From NCBI RefSeq assembly GCF_023370775.1, contig NZ_JAMCCQ010000002.1:310001-374000 (forward strand): a stretch of DNA of 64,000 nt, written 5' to 3'. This DNA comes from Marivita sp. GX14005. GTDB taxonomy: Bacteria; Pseudomonadota; Alphaproteobacteria; Rhodobacterales; Rhodobacteraceae. The notes beneath the pieces are model-generated. The model did no database searches and had not been told where the DNA came from. It worked only from the letters and a program-made list of their open reading frames with translations. Positions within the stretch are counted from its first letter, which is position 1. Each line of letters opens with the position of its first letter. This document shows positions 19,323-28,834 of this stretch, one piece after another. The position numbers were made by a program, and so were the translations under genes.

Positions 19323-19351
19323 TCTTCTTCTCGTTGAAAATACTCCGGGGG

Positions 19352-19371
19352 TCTGGGGGCTGGCCCCCAGA
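19352..19371. repeat. perfect palindromic element between phoH and ybeY
   Basis: Nine-base arms TCTGGGGGC / GCCCCCAGA around TG form a perfect hairpin, preceded by a G-rich run. It sits a few bases after the phoH stop and directly upstream of the ybeY start region. It resembles intergenic palindromic repeats seen in Rhodobacterales rather than a terminator, because no T-run follows. Confidence 0.65.
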
Positions 19372-19389
19372 AACGCGACTTTGACAGAT

Positions 19390-19890
19390 TTGACAGACAC
19401 CATAATCGAGGATGCGCGGTGGAATGCTCTTCCAATCGCCGACCTGTCAGAGCGCGCGGCGCTCAGCACGTTGAATTTTCTCGGTCATCCGGTGTCAGGA
19501 TACGAAATATCCGTGCTCGCCTGCGATGACGATCATATCGCGGAATTGAACGCGCAATTCCGGGGCAAACCCACCCCGACCAATGTGCTGAGCTGGCCGG
19601 CGCATGACCTCGCGGCCGCCCGCGATGGCGCGGACCCGTTGCCGCCGCCGCCCCCCGATCCTCGCATGGGCGAGGCGCTCGGCGATATCGCCATCGCCTA
19701 TGAAACATGCGTAAGCGAGGCGCGCGCCGCGTCGAAGCCGCTGGAAAACCATGTAACGCATTTGCTTGTTCACGGTTTGTTACATCTTCTGGGCTATGAC
19801 CACCTTCGTGACGGCGACGCCACGCTGATGGAAGGGCTGGAAAAGGAAATACTTGGCAAGATGGGCCTGCCGGACCCATATAGGGATTGA
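19390..19890 (+). CDS. ybeY: endoribonuclease / rRNA maturation factor YbeY
   Basis: A protein of about 166 residues. The zinc-binding motif HGLLHLLGYDH and the segment GKPTPTNVLSWPA identify YbeY, needed for 16S rRNA 3'-end maturation and ribosome quality control. No ATG or GTG fits the N-terminus; homologues begin just before the I-I-E-D segment, which here follows TTG 19390 (or TTG 19381, three residues longer). Neither has a clear ribosome site, so translation may depend on phoH. It carries an inserted Pro-rich loop (residues about 80-85). Confidence 0.9.
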   Translation: MTDTIIEDARWNALPIADLSERAALSTLNFLGHPVSGYEISVLACDDDHIAELNAQFRGKPTPTNVLSWPAHDLAAARDGADPLPPPPPDPRMGEALGDIAIAYETCVSEARAASKPLENHVTHLLVHGLLHLLGYDHLRDGDATLMEGLEKEILGKMGLPDPYRD

Positions 19891-19923
19891 TCCGGGCCCG
19901 GTGCCCTCAAGGAAAAGGAAAAA

Positions 19924-20847
19924 ATGGACGACAACGACGAATCGTCTAACGCGGCGCATTGCGCGCAGCAGATGGCGGATAACAGCGCGGACCGCGGAAT
20001 TTTCACGCGCCTTCGCGATTGGATGGGCGGGATGCCCGAAGAAAATGACGAGAGCCCCGATCACGGTGGGCCGAACGGCGCGATGCCGCTTCCCGGCATG
20101 CTGAACCTGCGCCGGATGCGGGTCGAGGATGTCGCCGTTCCGCGCGCCGATATCGTTTCGGTGCCGGACAGCATCTCCAAGGACGATCTTGTAAAGGTGT
20201 TCCGCGAAAGCGGTCTCACGCGGTTGCCGGTCTATTCCGGCACGCTCGATACGCCTGTCGGCATGGCCCATATGAAGGATCTCGCACTCAAGCATGGCTT
20301 CAATGGAAGCCACGATGAATTCGACTTGACGGAGCTTCTACGCCCGCTGCTTTTCGTGCCGCCCTCGATGCCGATCGGGGTGCTGCTTGCCAAGATGCAG
20401 ACCGAACGCCGTCATATGGCGCTCGTCATCGATGAATATGGCGGCGTCGACGGGCTGGTGACGATCGAGGATCTCATCGAACAGGTGATCGGCGAGATCG
20501 AGGACGAGCACGATCTGGAGGAAGGGCGCAATTTCACCCGCGAAGCTCCGGGCGTTTTCATGACCTTCGCGCGCACACCTCTTGAGGAGTTCGAGGCCGA
20601 GATTGGCATGAACCTCACCGAACACGAGGATATCGACGGCGAGGAAATCGATACGCTGGGCGGTCTGGTCTTCATGCTCGCCGGTCATGTTCCGGCGCGC
20701 GGCGAGGTGGTGCCGCATCCGAACGGGCCGGAATTCGAAGTGATCGACGCCGATCCGAGACGCATCAAGCGAATGCGCGTGCGGGTGAACGCCACCAGCA
20801 AGGGTCAGCTCGAACCCGAACGATCCGAGGCCAGCGCTGCGTCGTGA
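19924..20847 (+). CDS. CorC/HlyC-type CBS-domain protein
   Basis: A 307-residue soluble protein with a CBS pair ([17 protein letters not shown] ... [23 protein letters not shown]) and a C-terminal CorC_HlyC (transporter-associated) domain. It lacks the DUF21 membrane domain. The ybeY-corC-lnt order is classical and points to a role in cation homeostasis or envelope maintenance, possibly as accessory to a CNNM-type transporter. AAGGAAAAGGAAAAA precedes the ATG. Confidence 0.92.
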   Translation: MDDNDESSNAAHCAQQMADNSADRGIFTRLRDWMGGMPEENDESPDHGGPNGAMPLPGMLNLRRMRVEDVAVPRADIVSVPDSISKDDLVKVFRESGLTRLPVYSGTLDTPVGMAHMKDLALKHGFNGSHDEFDLTELLRPLLFVPPSMPIGVLLAKMQTERRHMALVIDEYGGVDGLVTIEDLIEQVIGEIEDEHDLEEGRNFTREAPGVFMTFARTPLEEFEAEIGMNLTEHEDIDGEEIDTLGGLVFMLAGHVPARGEVVPHPNGPEFEVIDADPRRIKRMRVRVNATSKGQLEPERSEASAAS

Positions 20848-20866
20848 GAAGGCGGCAGGCGGCGTG

Positions 20867-22315
20867 ATGCGCGGCGCGGCCGCTTTGGCGCTCGGTGCGG
20901 TTTTCGCGCTGGGCCAGCCGCCTTTTGATCTGTGGTGGGCGGCCATCCTCGCTCTCGTGGCGCTCTTCGCCGTGCTTCGGGATACCGGCGCAAAGGCAGC
21001 GGGCTGGTCCGGATGGCTTTTCGGCACAGGCTATTTTGCCATATCGCTTCACTGGATCCTGCAGCCGTTTCAGGTCGATGCAGCGGCGACGGGCTGGATG
21101 GCCCCCTTTGCGCTGGTCGGGTTGTCTGCGGGGCTGGCGCTATTCTGGGCCGCGGGCATCTGGGCCGGGCGCAGACTTGCGCCGGGGCCGTTCGGTATTG
21201 GGATTTGCTGGGCTGCGGCGGAACTCGCGCGTGCTTATCTCTTCACCGGCTTTCCCTGGGGGCTTGTCGGATATCTCTGGGCGCCCACACCGGTGGCGCA
21301 ATGGCATGCGGTGACCGGCCCGCATGGGCTGAGCCTCGCAACTTTGCTCCTGGCGGGTTTCGCGGCCATGGCGGCGCGGTTCGGCTGGCGCGCGTGGGCC
21401 GCGTTCGGAGGCATCGCCGCCATGTGGCTCGGCGGCCTGTGGCTCACGCCCGCGGGGCAAACGCCCCAGGACGGGCCGATCGTTCGCCTGGTGCAACCCA
21501 ATGCACCACAGCACCAGAAATGGGACCCCGACTACATTCCGCTGTTTTTTAACCGGCAGATCGATTTCACCGCCGCGATGCCCCGGCCCGATCTGATCGT
21601 CTGGCCCGAAACCTCCGTTCCGAACCTTCTAAAGAACGCCGATTATGCGCTGGATATCATTTCCGAGATGGCGGGCGGAGTGCCGGTCGTGCTTGGCATA
21701 CAGCGCGAAAACGATGGGAATTACTACAATTCCCTGATCGTTCTGAACGCGGCGGGAGAGGTGGGCGAGACCTATGACAAGCACCATCTCGTGCCGTTCG
21801 GCGAATACATGCCCTTCCCCGAACTCTTCGCGCGTTTTGACATTCTGGGCCTCGCCGCACGTGCGGCCAGCGGCTATTCCGCCGGTCCGGGCCCCGACCT
21901 GATCGATCTCGGCCCGCTCGGTCGCGCGCTCCCGCTGATCTGTTACGAGGCGGTCTTTCCGCAGGATGTCGGCGCCGCGCCCGAGCGGCCCGATGTGCTC
22001 GTGCAGATCACCAACGACGCCTGGTTCGGAACATATGCTGGCCCGCAGCAACATCTGGCCCAGGCCCGGCTGCGCGCCATCGAGCAAGGCCTGCCGTTCA
22101 TACGCGTGGCGAATACCGGCATCTCGGCGGTGATTGATCCGGCAGGGCGGATCGTGGGCTCGCTTGGCCTCGGACGGGCCGGGTATCTCGATGTAACGGT
22201 GCCCCAACCGGCGGCGCCGACTGTCTATAGCCGGACCGGCGACTGGCCCGTCATCATCGCGCTTTTCGGGGCACTGGCGGCGCTGATCGCCGTCAAACGC
22301 CGCGCGCCCCATTGA
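20867..22315 (+). CDS. lnt: apolipoprotein N-acyltransferase Lnt
   Basis: A protein of about 482 residues with several N-terminal membrane helices and a periplasmic nitrilase-type domain. The catalytic Glu-Lys-Cys can be seen in LIVWPETSVPN, TYDKHHLVPFGEYMPF and LPLICYEAVFP. It adds the third acyl chain to outer-membrane lipoproteins. The start is GTG 20864 or ATG 20867, with no strong ribosome site. It is the last gene before the metK riboswitch. Confidence 0.95.
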   Translation: MRGAAALALGAVFALGQPPFDLWWAAILALVALFAVLRDTGAKAAGWSGWLFGTGYFAISLHWILQPFQVDAAATGWMAPFALVGLSAGLALFWAAGIWAGRRLAPGPFGIGICWAAAELARAYLFTGFPWGLVGYLWAPTPVAQWHAVTGPHGLSLATLLLAGFAAMAARFGWRAWAAFGGIAAMWLGGLWLTPAGQTPQDGPIVRLVQPNAPQHQKWDPDYIPLFFNRQIDFTAAMPRPDLIVWPETSVPNLLKNADYALDIISEMAGGVPVVLGIQRENDGNYYNSLIVLNAAGEVGETYDKHHLVPFGEYMPFPELFARFDILGLAARAASGYSAGPGPDLIDLGPLGRALPLICYEAVFPQDVGAAPERPDVLVQITNDAWFGTYAGPQQHLAQARLRAIEQGLPFIRVANTGISAVIDPAGRIVGSLGLGRAGYLDVTVPQPAAPTVYSRTGDWPVIIALFGALAALIAVKRRAPH

Positions 22316-22351
22316 CCACGCCCGGGCAGCGGCGTAACGGAACGAAACATC

Positions 22352-22397
22352 CCGTCACAACGGCTTCCTGACGTGACGGCAGACCTTATTGGAGCAA
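22352..22397 (+). promoter_or_regulatory. SAM/SAH riboswitch of metK
   Basis: A stem CCGTCAC (22352-22358) / GTGACGG (22373-22379) encloses a loop containing AACGGCTTCCTGAC. GGCTTCC (22362-22368) can form a pseudoknot with the metK ribosome site in TTGGAGCA (22389-22396), three bases before the ATG. This matches the SAM/SAH riboswitch class of Rhodobacterales metK leaders, in which ligand binding hides the Shine-Dalgarno sequence and lowers translation. Confidence 0.93.
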
Positions 22398-22399
22398 CC

Positions 22400-23581
22400 A
22401 TGTCCCGGAAAAACTACATCTTTACCTCGGAATCCGTTTCCGAGGGGCACCCCGACAAGCTGTGCGACCGCATCTCCGACGCCGTTCTCGATGCATTCCT
22501 CAGGGAAGAGCCCGAGGCGCGTGTGGCGTGCGAGGCGTTTGCCACCACCAATCGCGTCGTGATCGGGGGCGAAGTCAAGCTTTCCGACAGGGACAGGCTC
22601 GCCGAACATCTCGACCGCGTTCCCTCCATCGCACGCGCCTGCATCAAGGATATCGGATACGAGCAGGACGCGTTTCACCACGCCACATGCGAAATCAACA
22701 ATCTGCTGCACGCGCAATCGGCACATATTGCCCAAGGCGTCGACGCGGCCGAAGGCAAGGACGAGGGCGCGGGCGATCAGGGGATCATGTTCGGCTACGC
22801 CACCAATGAGACCGATGCTCTGATGCCGGCGCCGATCCAGTTCGCCCATGCGATCCTGCGCCGCCTCGCCGAAGCGCGCAAGTCCGGTGCCGAACCGCTC
22901 CTCCGCCCCGACGCAAAGTCGCAAATCTCCGTGCGCTACGAGGACGGCAAGCCTGTTGGCGTGACTTCCATCGTGCTCTCGACGCAGCATGCCGATGAAA
23001 GCCAGAGCTCGGCCGATATCCGCGCCATCGTCGAGCCCTATGTGCGCGAGGTTCTGCCCGATGGCTGGATTACGCCGCAGACCGAATGGTGGGTCAATCC
23101 GACCGGCACTTTCGTGATCGGCGGTCCCGATGGCGACGCAGGGCTGACGGGGCGCAAGATCATCGTCGACACCTATGGCGGCGCGGCGCCGCACGGGGGC
23201 GGGGCGTTCTCCGGCAAGGATCCGACCAAGGTGGATCGTTCCGCCGCATATGCCGCGCGCTATCTGGCCAAGAACGTCGTGGCGGCGGGGCTGGCCGACA
23301 AATGCACGATCCAGCTCAGCTATGCGATCGGGGTCTCCAAGCCGCTCTCCATCTATGCCGATACGCATGGCACGGGGGATGTGCGCCCGGCCGAGATCGA
23401 GGCCGCGATCCCGAAAGTGATGGATCTCAGCCCGCGCGGCATCCGGACGCATCTGGCGCTGAACCGTCCGATCTACGAACGCACCGCCGCCTACGGGCAT
23501 TTCGGCCGCGCGCCCGATGCCGATGGCGGGTTCAGTTGGGAACGGACCGACCTTGTCGAGGCGCTGAAAGCCGCGATCTGA
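22400..23581 (+). CDS. metK: S-adenosylmethionine synthetase
   Basis: A 393-residue enzyme making S-adenosylmethionine from methionine and [48 protein letters not shown]. An upstream in-frame GTG lies inside the riboswitch stem and is not a start; ATG 22400 follows the regulated GGAGC site. The riboswitch gives product feedback. Confidence 0.97.
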   Translation: MSRKNYIFTSESVSEGHPDKLCDRISDAVLDAFLREEPEARVACEAFATTNRVVIGGEVKLSDRDRLAEHLDRVPSIARACIKDIGYEQDAFHHATCEINNLLHAQSAHIAQGVDAAEGKDEGAGDQGIMFGYATNETDALMPAPIQFAHAILRRLAEARKSGAEPLLRPDAKSQISVRYEDGKPVGVTSIVLSTQHADESQSSADIRAIVEPYVREVLPDGWITPQTEWWVNPTGTFVIGGPDGDAGLTGRKIIVDTYGGAAPHGGGAFSGKDPTKVDRSAAYAARYLAKNVVAAGLADKCTIQLSYAIGVSKPLSIYADTHGTGDVRPAEIEAAIPKVMDLSPRGIRTHLALNRPIYERTAAYGHFGRAPDADGGFSWERTDLVEALKAAI

Positions 23582-23603
23582 TCCGGGCGATCTGCGGCTG
23601 GAG

Positions 23604-23646
23604 CGTTTCGGTCGACCGAAACGGGCGGATGCGTCAACGCATCCGC
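23604..23646. repeat. two tandem perfect inverted repeats after metK
   Basis: 23604-23623 is a perfect palindrome with arms CGTTTCGGTC/GACCGAAACG. 23625-23646 is a hairpin with ten-base arms GCGGATGCGT/ACGCATCCGC and a CA loop. They fill the metK-trmB gap without a T-run. They could stabilise the metK mRNA 3' end, attenuate transcription, or be a dispersed palindromic repeat. Confidence 0.7.
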
Positions 23647-23705
23647 GCCCGGCCCCGGCGCAAGGCCTGTTGCGAGCGCGCATCGCGCAGGCTAAACCGC
23701 GCAGC

Positions 23706-24422
23706 ATGACCGAACGCAAGCATCCCTCAGGCGCGCCGTGGCGCAATTTCTATGGCCGCTTCAAGGGCAAGACGCTGCGCAAGTCGCAGGAAGCCTATCT
23801 CGAGGAAGATTTGGCCAGCCTCAGCCCCGGCGCGGTCTCGTGGGAGGATAATCCCGAACGGAAGCCGCTCGATCCGGGCGCGCTGTTCGACGGGCGCCCG
23901 GTCTGGCTCGAAGTCGGCTTCGGCGGCGGCGAGCATCTGGTGCACCAGGCGCATCGCAATCCCGGCGTCGGGATCATCGGCTGCGAGCCCTTCATCAACG
24001 GTGTCGCGATGCTGCTTGGCAAGGTGCGCGACGCGGGTGTGACGAACCTGCGCGTCTTCCCCGGCGATGCGCGCGATCTTTTCGATGTGCTTCCAGAGCG
24101 ATCCATCGACAAGGCGTTTTTGCTCTATCCCGATCCCTGGCCGAAAAAGCGGCATCACCGCCGTCGGTTCGTCACGCCCGAACATCTGGAGCCGCTGGCC
24201 CGCGCAATGGCGCCGGGCGCGGAATTCCGTGTCGCGACGGACATTCCAGATTACGTGCGCCAGACGCTGATCGAAGTGCCGAAGGCCGGTTTCGCATGGG
24301 AGGCGGAGCGTCCGCAGGATTGGCGCTTGCCCTGGGACGACTGGATTTCCACTCGATACGAGCAAAAGGCGCTTCGCGAAGGCCGTGTGCCGCATTACCT
24401 CACCTTTCGGAGGGCGGGATGA
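23706..24422 (+). CDS. trmB: tRNA (guanine-N7-)-methyltransferase TrmB
   Basis: A 238-residue SAM-dependent methylase that forms m7G46 in tRNA. It shows the SAM-binding [16 protein letters not shown], the family motif [16 protein letters not shown] and the C-terminal [15 protein letters not shown] 23706 was chosen over an upstream TTG because homologues begin close to it. It overlaps cmk by four bases (ATGA). Confidence 0.95.
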   Translation: MTERKHPSGAPWRNFYGRFKGKTLRKSQEAYLEEDLASLSPGAVSWEDNPERKPLDPGALFDGRPVWLEVGFGGGEHLVHQAHRNPGVGIIGCEPFINGVAMLLGKVRDAGVTNLRVFPGDARDLFDVLPERSIDKAFLLYPDPWPKKRHHRRRFVTPEHLEPLARAMAPGAEFRVATDIPDYVRQTLIEVPKAGFAWEAERPQDWRLPWDDWISTRYEQKALREGRVPHYLTFRRAG

Positions 24423-25045
24423 CCGGGCCGTTCACCATCGCCATCGACGGGCCGGCCGCCGCCGGCAAGGGCACGATCAGCAAGGCCGTTGCCGCGCATT
24501 TCGGGGTGGGCCATCTCGATACGGGTTTGCTTTACCGCGCCGTCGGGGCACAGATGTTGACCGGGGCCCCGCCCGAAGAGGCGGCGCGTCGGCTCGTGAT
24601 CTCGGATCTGGACGATGCGGCTCTGCGGGGGGCCGAAGTTGCTCAGGCGGCATCGAGGGTGGCGGCCATTCCGCAGGTGCGAGCGGCGCTGCTCGATTTT
24701 CAGCGCGCCTTTGCACGGCGCGCCGGGGGTGCGGTTCTCGATGGGCGCGATATCGGCACGGTGATCTGCCCGCAGGCCGAGGCCAAGCTCTTCATCACCG
24801 CACGCCCCGAAGTGCGCGCGCAGCGGCGCTTTGCCGAACTGCGGGAGCGCGGGGCGCAGACTGATTTCCAGAGCGTGCTTGACGATGTGAAGGCGCGCGA
24901 TCATCGCGACATGACCCGTGCGGATGCCCCTCTGACCGCAGCGCCGGATGCGATTGTTATCGATACGTCGGATCTGACGATCGAGGCGGCCATCGCAGCG
25001 GCCATCGACGCAGTCGATGCCAAACGCAAGGAGGCATCGGGCTGA
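24419..25045 (+). CDS. cmk: (d)CMP kinase
   Basis: A 208-residue cytidylate kinase that phosphorylates CMP and dCMP. The P-loop reads [11 protein letters not shown], followed by [10 protein letters not shown] and [26 protein letters not shown] lies directly before the ATG, inside the end of trmB. It precedes rpsA, the conserved cmk-rpsA order. Confidence 0.95.
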   Translation: MTGPFTIAIDGPAAAGKGTISKAVAAHFGVGHLDTGLLYRAVGAQMLTGAPPEEAARRLVISDLDDAALRGAEVAQAASRVAAIPQVRAALLDFQRAFARRAGGAVLDGRDIGTVICPQAEAKLFITARPEVRAQRRFAELRERGAQTDFQSVLDDVKARDHRDMTRADAPLTAAPDAIVIDTSDLTIEAAIAAAIDAVDAKRKEASG

Positions 25046-25263
25046 AGGCTTGATCCCGGCGACGCGCTGCGCTATAGCCCGCGCGTCGCATAAGGGCAGT
25101 CAATGCCGCAAGACGAGGATCGGGCAGGGGTCGGCATACACCGGCCCTCTTTCGTTTTGCGTTTGCCCTGACCAATCCCGTTCACCCAAGGTGGACATCC
25201 CTCAGACCGGCGGAGACAACCGCGCGGCCAGAAAAAACGATACGTAAAGGACACACACGCCAC

Positions 25264-26949
25264 ATGGCTCAGAACGCATCTATGGAAGACTTCGAGGCAA
25301 TGCTCAACGAGAGCCTCGAAATGGACACACCGGACGAAGGTTCGGTCGTCAAAGGCAAGGTCATCGCAATCGAAGCGGGCCAGGCCATTATCGACGTCGG
25401 CTACAAGATGGAAGGCCGCGTCGATCTCAAGGAATTCGCAAACCCCGGAGAGACGCCCGACATTTCCGTCGGCGACGAGGTCGAAGTTTACCTGCGCGCG
25501 GCTGAAAACGCGCGCGGCGAAGCGGTCATCAGCCGCGAAATGGCCCGCCGCGAGGAAGCGTGGGACCGTCTTGAAAAAGCCTATGCCGACGATGCGCGCG
25601 TCGAAGGCGCGATCTTCGGCCGCGTCAAGGGCGGCTTTACCGTCGATCTCGGCGGCGCCGTGGCCTTCCTGCCCGGCTCCCAGGTCGATGTGCGCCCGGT
25701 GCGCGATGCCGGTCCGCTCATGGGTCTCAAGCAACCGTTCCAGATCCTCAAGATGGACCGCCGCCGCGGCAACATCGTCGTGTCGCGCCGCGCGATCCTC
25801 GAAGAGAGCCGCGCCGAACAGCGTGCCGAGGTCATCGGCAACCTGCATGAAGGCCAGGCGGTTGATGGTGTCGTCAAGAACATCACCGAATACGGGGCCT
25901 TCGTGGACCTTGGCGGCGTGGACGGCCTGCTGCACGTCACCGACATGGCATGGCGCCGTGTGAACCACCCGTCCGAGATCCTGTCGATTGGCGAGACGGT
26001 CAAGGTTCAGGTCATCAAGATCAACAAGGAAACGCATCGCATCAGCCTCGGCATGAAGCAGCTGCAGGAAGATCCGTGGGATCTGGTCGCTGCCAAGTAT
26101 CCGCTGGAATCGGTGCATGCGGGCCGCGTGACCAACATCACCGATTACGGCGCCTTCGTGGAGCTGGAGCCGGGTGTCGAAGGTCTGGTTCACGTTTCCG
26201 AAATGAGCTGGACCAAGAAGAACGTGCATCCGGGCAAGATCGTGTCCACCTCGCAAGAGGTCGAGGTCATGGTGCTGGAAATTGATCAGGCCAAGCGCCG
26301 CGTGTCGCTGGGTCTCAAGCAGACCATGCGCAACCCGTGGGAAGTCTTTGCGGAAACGCATCCCGAGGGCACAGAAGTCGAGGGCGAGGTCAAGAACATC
26401 ACCGAATTCGGTCTCTTCGTCGGCCTCGACGGCGATATCGACGGCATGGTTCACCTCTCGGATCTCAGCTGGGACGAGCGCGGCGAGGACGCGATCCAGA
26501 GCTATCGCAAGGGCGATGTGGTTCAGGCGGTCGTCACGGAAACCGATGTCGAGAAAGAGCGCATCTCGCTTTCGATCAAGGCGCTGGGCGGCGACAAGTT
26601 CGCCGAAGCCGTTGGCGGCGTGAAGCGCGGCTCGATCATCACCGTTGAAGTCACCGCGATCGAAGATGGCGGGATCGAAGTGGAATACGAAGGCATGAAG
26701 TCCTTCATCCGCCGCTCCGACCTGAGCCGCGACCGTGCCGAGCAGCGCCCCGAGCGCTTCAATGTCGGCGACAAGGTCGATGTGCGTGTGACCAACGTGG
26801 ACAGCAAAACCCGCCGCCTGGGCCTGTCGATCAAGGCACGCGAGATCGCCGAAGAGAAGGAAGCCGTGCAGCAGTATGGTTCCTCCGATTCGGGTGCGTC
26901 GCTGGGCGATATCCTCGGCGCGGCGCTGAAATCGGGCGACGACAAGTAA
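25264..26949 (+). CDS. rpsA: 30S ribosomal protein S1
   Basis: A 561-residue protein with six S1 RNA-binding repeats; repeats 3-6 are the most alike (GVVKNITEYGAFVDLGGVDGLLH; RVTNITDYGAFVELEPGVEG; VKNITEFGLFVGLDGDIDG). It binds mRNA leaders at the small ribosomal subunit. The 218 bases between cmk and this gene carry no gene and no clear regulatory structure that could be recognised. A strong terminator follows. Confidence 0.97.
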   Translation: MAQNASMEDFEAMLNESLEMDTPDEGSVVKGKVIAIEAGQAIIDVGYKMEGRVDLKEFANPGETPDISVGDEVEVYLRAAENARGEAVISREMARREEAWDRLEKAYADDARVEGAIFGRVKGGFTVDLGGAVAFLPGSQVDVRPVRDAGPLMGLKQPFQILKMDRRRGNIVVSRRAILEESRAEQRAEVIGNLHEGQAVDGVVKNITEYGAFVDLGGVDGLLHVTDMAWRRVNHPSEILSIGETVKVQVIKINKETHRISLGMKQLQEDPWDLVAAKYPLESVHAGRVTNITDYGAFVELEPGVEGLVHVSEMSWTKKNVHPGKIVSTSQEVEVMVLEIDQAKRRVSLGLKQTMRNPWEVFAETHPEGTEVEGEVKNITEFGLFVGLDGDIDGMVHLSDLSWDERGEDAIQSYRKGDVVQAVVTETDVEKERISLSIKALGGDKFAEAVGGVKRGSIITVEVTAIEDGGIEVEYEGMKSFIRRSDLSRDRAEQRPERFNVGDKVDVRVTNVDSKTRRLGLSIKAREIAEEKEAVQQYGSSDSGASLGDILGAALKSGDDK

Positions 26950-26975
26950 TCGCCGGGCACCCCGACCGAAACGAA

Positions 26976-27006
26976 AAACCCCCGCATCCATCCGGTGCGG
27001 GGGTTT
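26976..27006 (+). terminator. Rho-independent terminator of rpsA
   Basis: The inverted repeat AAACCCCCGCA (26976-26986) / TGCGGGGGTTT (26996-27006) with a nine-base loop lies 27 bases after the rpsA stop. The A-rich left flank and TTT right flank also allow some function on the opposite strand. Confidence 0.85.
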
Positions 27007-27135
27007 GTTCTTGCAAGGACAAGAATTTACAGTTTGCCGTCTTTCGCGCGCCGGGGTCGGCGCGTCAGGAAGGCGTTGAGAATTGTCCGGTCTGTCCGCA
27101 GAATGACGAAAAACGACGACAGGCGGAGCAGCGAC

Positions 27136-28278
27136 ATGCAGACAAATCGACGGACGGTCATGGCTGGCCTTGCAGGCTTCGGGCTCATCGGATGTGCGCC
27201 CGGCGGGGTTTCAGGTATCTCCTCGCGGGGCGCGGGCGGTTTGCCGCCCGACCTCCTGCCCGCGCTGAACCCGGACTATGATGCCTGGGTTCTGGCGTTT
27301 CAGGATCGCGCGCAGGCTCAGGGTATTTCCGGCAATGTATTGGCAGCCGCCTTCCGCGGCACGGGCTATCTTCCGGGCGTGGTATCGCGTGATCGCAACC
27401 AGACCGAGTTCAAGCGGACGCTGGAGGATTACCTGTCGATTGCGGCATCGGACGAGCGCGTGCGCAAGGGACGTGCCGCTTTTTCGCGCCACGAGGGCAC
27501 GTTGCGCGCGCTCGAAGGGCGCTACGGTGTCGATGCGCATATCATCGCGGCGATCTGGGGGTTGGAGAGCTTTTACGGCGAACGGCGGGGTCAGGTGCCG
27601 GTCGTGTCGGCAACCTCGACACTGGCCTATGACGGGCGGCGGGGGCGGTTCTTCGAACAGCAACTGCTGGCAGCGCTGCGCATCCTGCAAAGCGGCGATA
27701 CCACGCCCGCGAGCCTGACCGGCAGCTGGGCCGGTGCGATGGGACATACGCAGTTCATTCCAACGTCCTATCTGGAATTCGCGGTGGATTTCACCGGCGA
27801 CGGTCGGCGCGATATCTGGTCGGACGATCCGACCGACGCGCTGGCGTCGGCGGCAGCTTACCTTGCGCGCAATGGCTGGCGACGCGGCTTGCGCTGGGGG
27901 GCGGAGGCTACGGGCACCGGTTCGGGCGACCTTGTCCAGCCGCAGCCGGGCGGGCCGCGATTTGCGGTCACGCGGAATTTCGGCGTCATCAAACGCTACA
28001 ACAATTCCGACGCCTACGCGATCGGCGTGGGCCATCTGGCCGATCGCATCGCCGGGGGCGGCCCGCTTCGCGGCAGTTTTCCGCCAGATGCGAACGGAAT
28101 GACCAAATCCGACCGGATCGCGTTACAGCAGGGTCTGACGGCACGCGGGTTCGACACCGGCGGGGCGGATGGCGTGATCGGACCGGATACCAAGGCCGCG
28201 ATCCGCGCCTACCAGACGCGGCGCGGCCTTCCGGTCTCTGGCGAGCCGTCGCAGGCGCTGCTCGAATCGTTGCGCTGA
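27136..28278 (+). CDS. lytic murein transglycosylase (MltB family) with peptidoglycan-binding domain
   Basis: A 380-residue cell-wall enzyme. A lipoprotein-like signal (GFGLIGCAPGG) is followed by an SLT-type MltB catalytic domain with the catalytic Glu in AIWGLESFYGERRG and GSWAGAMGHTQFIPTSY, and a C-terminal PG_binding_1 domain (LTARGFDTGGADGVIGPDTKAAIRAYQ). It cleaves glycan strands to 1,6-anhydro-muropeptides. GGCGGAG seven bases upstream decides for ATG 27136; longer frames run into the rpsA terminator. Confidence 0.92.
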   Translation: MQTNRRTVMAGLAGFGLIGCAPGGVSGISSRGAGGLPPDLLPALNPDYDAWVLAFQDRAQAQGISGNVLAAAFRGTGYLPGVVSRDRNQTEFKRTLEDYLSIAASDERVRKGRAAFSRHEGTLRALEGRYGVDAHIIAAIWGLESFYGERRGQVPVVSATSTLAYDGRRGRFFEQQLLAALRILQSGDTTPASLTGSWAGAMGHTQFIPTSYLEFAVDFTGDGRRDIWSDDPTDALASAAAYLARNGWRRGLRWGAEATGTGSGDLVQPQPGGPRFAVTRNFGVIKRYNNSDAYAIGVGHLADRIAGGGPLRGSFPPDANGMTKSDRIALQQGLTARGFDTGGADGVIGPDTKAAIRAYQTRRGLPVSGEPSQALLESLR

Positions 28279-28282
28279 GCCA

Positions 28283-28744
28283 ATGCGGCGCCTCTTCCGG
28301 TTTCTGCGTTCGACGGCGCTGCTTGTATGGCTATGCGGCGCGCTTGCGATTGGCACCGTCACGCTGGCATTCCAGACCTTCGCGCTCTCGGCTCAGGTGG
28401 CCGGCCTGACCGCCAACGCGGCAAGCACGGCCCTGCGCCACCGCAAGGAAGTGACGAAAGCCGTCGCCAGAGCCAAGGCGCGCGAAAAGGCAAAAGCGCG
28501 CCTGCGCCGCGCGCTCGTTGCGGTGCCGTTCGTCGGCGGCGGTGTCGCCGTCGCGCTGGAGGCCCAGGATTACCGCGAATGGCAAGAGGCGAACCCGGCG
28601 CTTGGCTTCGACGATTACGCCTGCGATGTCGCCGCGCTCAGCGCAGAGGTGATCGACGAGGTGCTGCAAGACCTTCCCGAGAGCCTCCGCCCGGCACCTG
28701 ATGCCGTTCTAGGCCGATTGCCCAAGTGCGACAGGCCGATCTAG
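28283..28744 (+). CDS. hypothetical membrane-anchored protein
   Basis: A 153-residue protein with one N-terminal membrane helix (ALLVWLCGALAIGTVTLAF), a basic, alanine-rich helical stretch (about 50-75) that could be a coiled coil, a second short hydrophobic segment (VAVPFVGGGVAVAL) and an acidic tail with two cysteines (YACDVAAL, PKCDR). It starts four bases after the transglycosylase stop, so it is likely in the same operon. No family was recognised. Confidence 0.7.
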   Translation: MRRLFRFLRSTALLVWLCGALAIGTVTLAFQTFALSAQVAGLTANAASTALRHRKEVTKAVARAKAREKAKARLRRALVAVPFVGGGVAVALEAQDYREWQEANPALGFDDYACDVAALSAEVIDEVLQDLPESLRPAPDAVLGRLPKCDRPI

Positions 28745-28834
28745 CGGTCTTCCCCGGCGCTATTTGCAGAATGTGAATTTCTAACCTATCTTCATTCCAC
28801 AGCAGAATAATAACAAAAGATTGCGCAAGCGACG

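Noticed and set aside
25072-26991. A 639-codon minus-strand open frame opposite rpsA
   Set aside because: Antisense to six clear S1 repeats; no motifs of its own.
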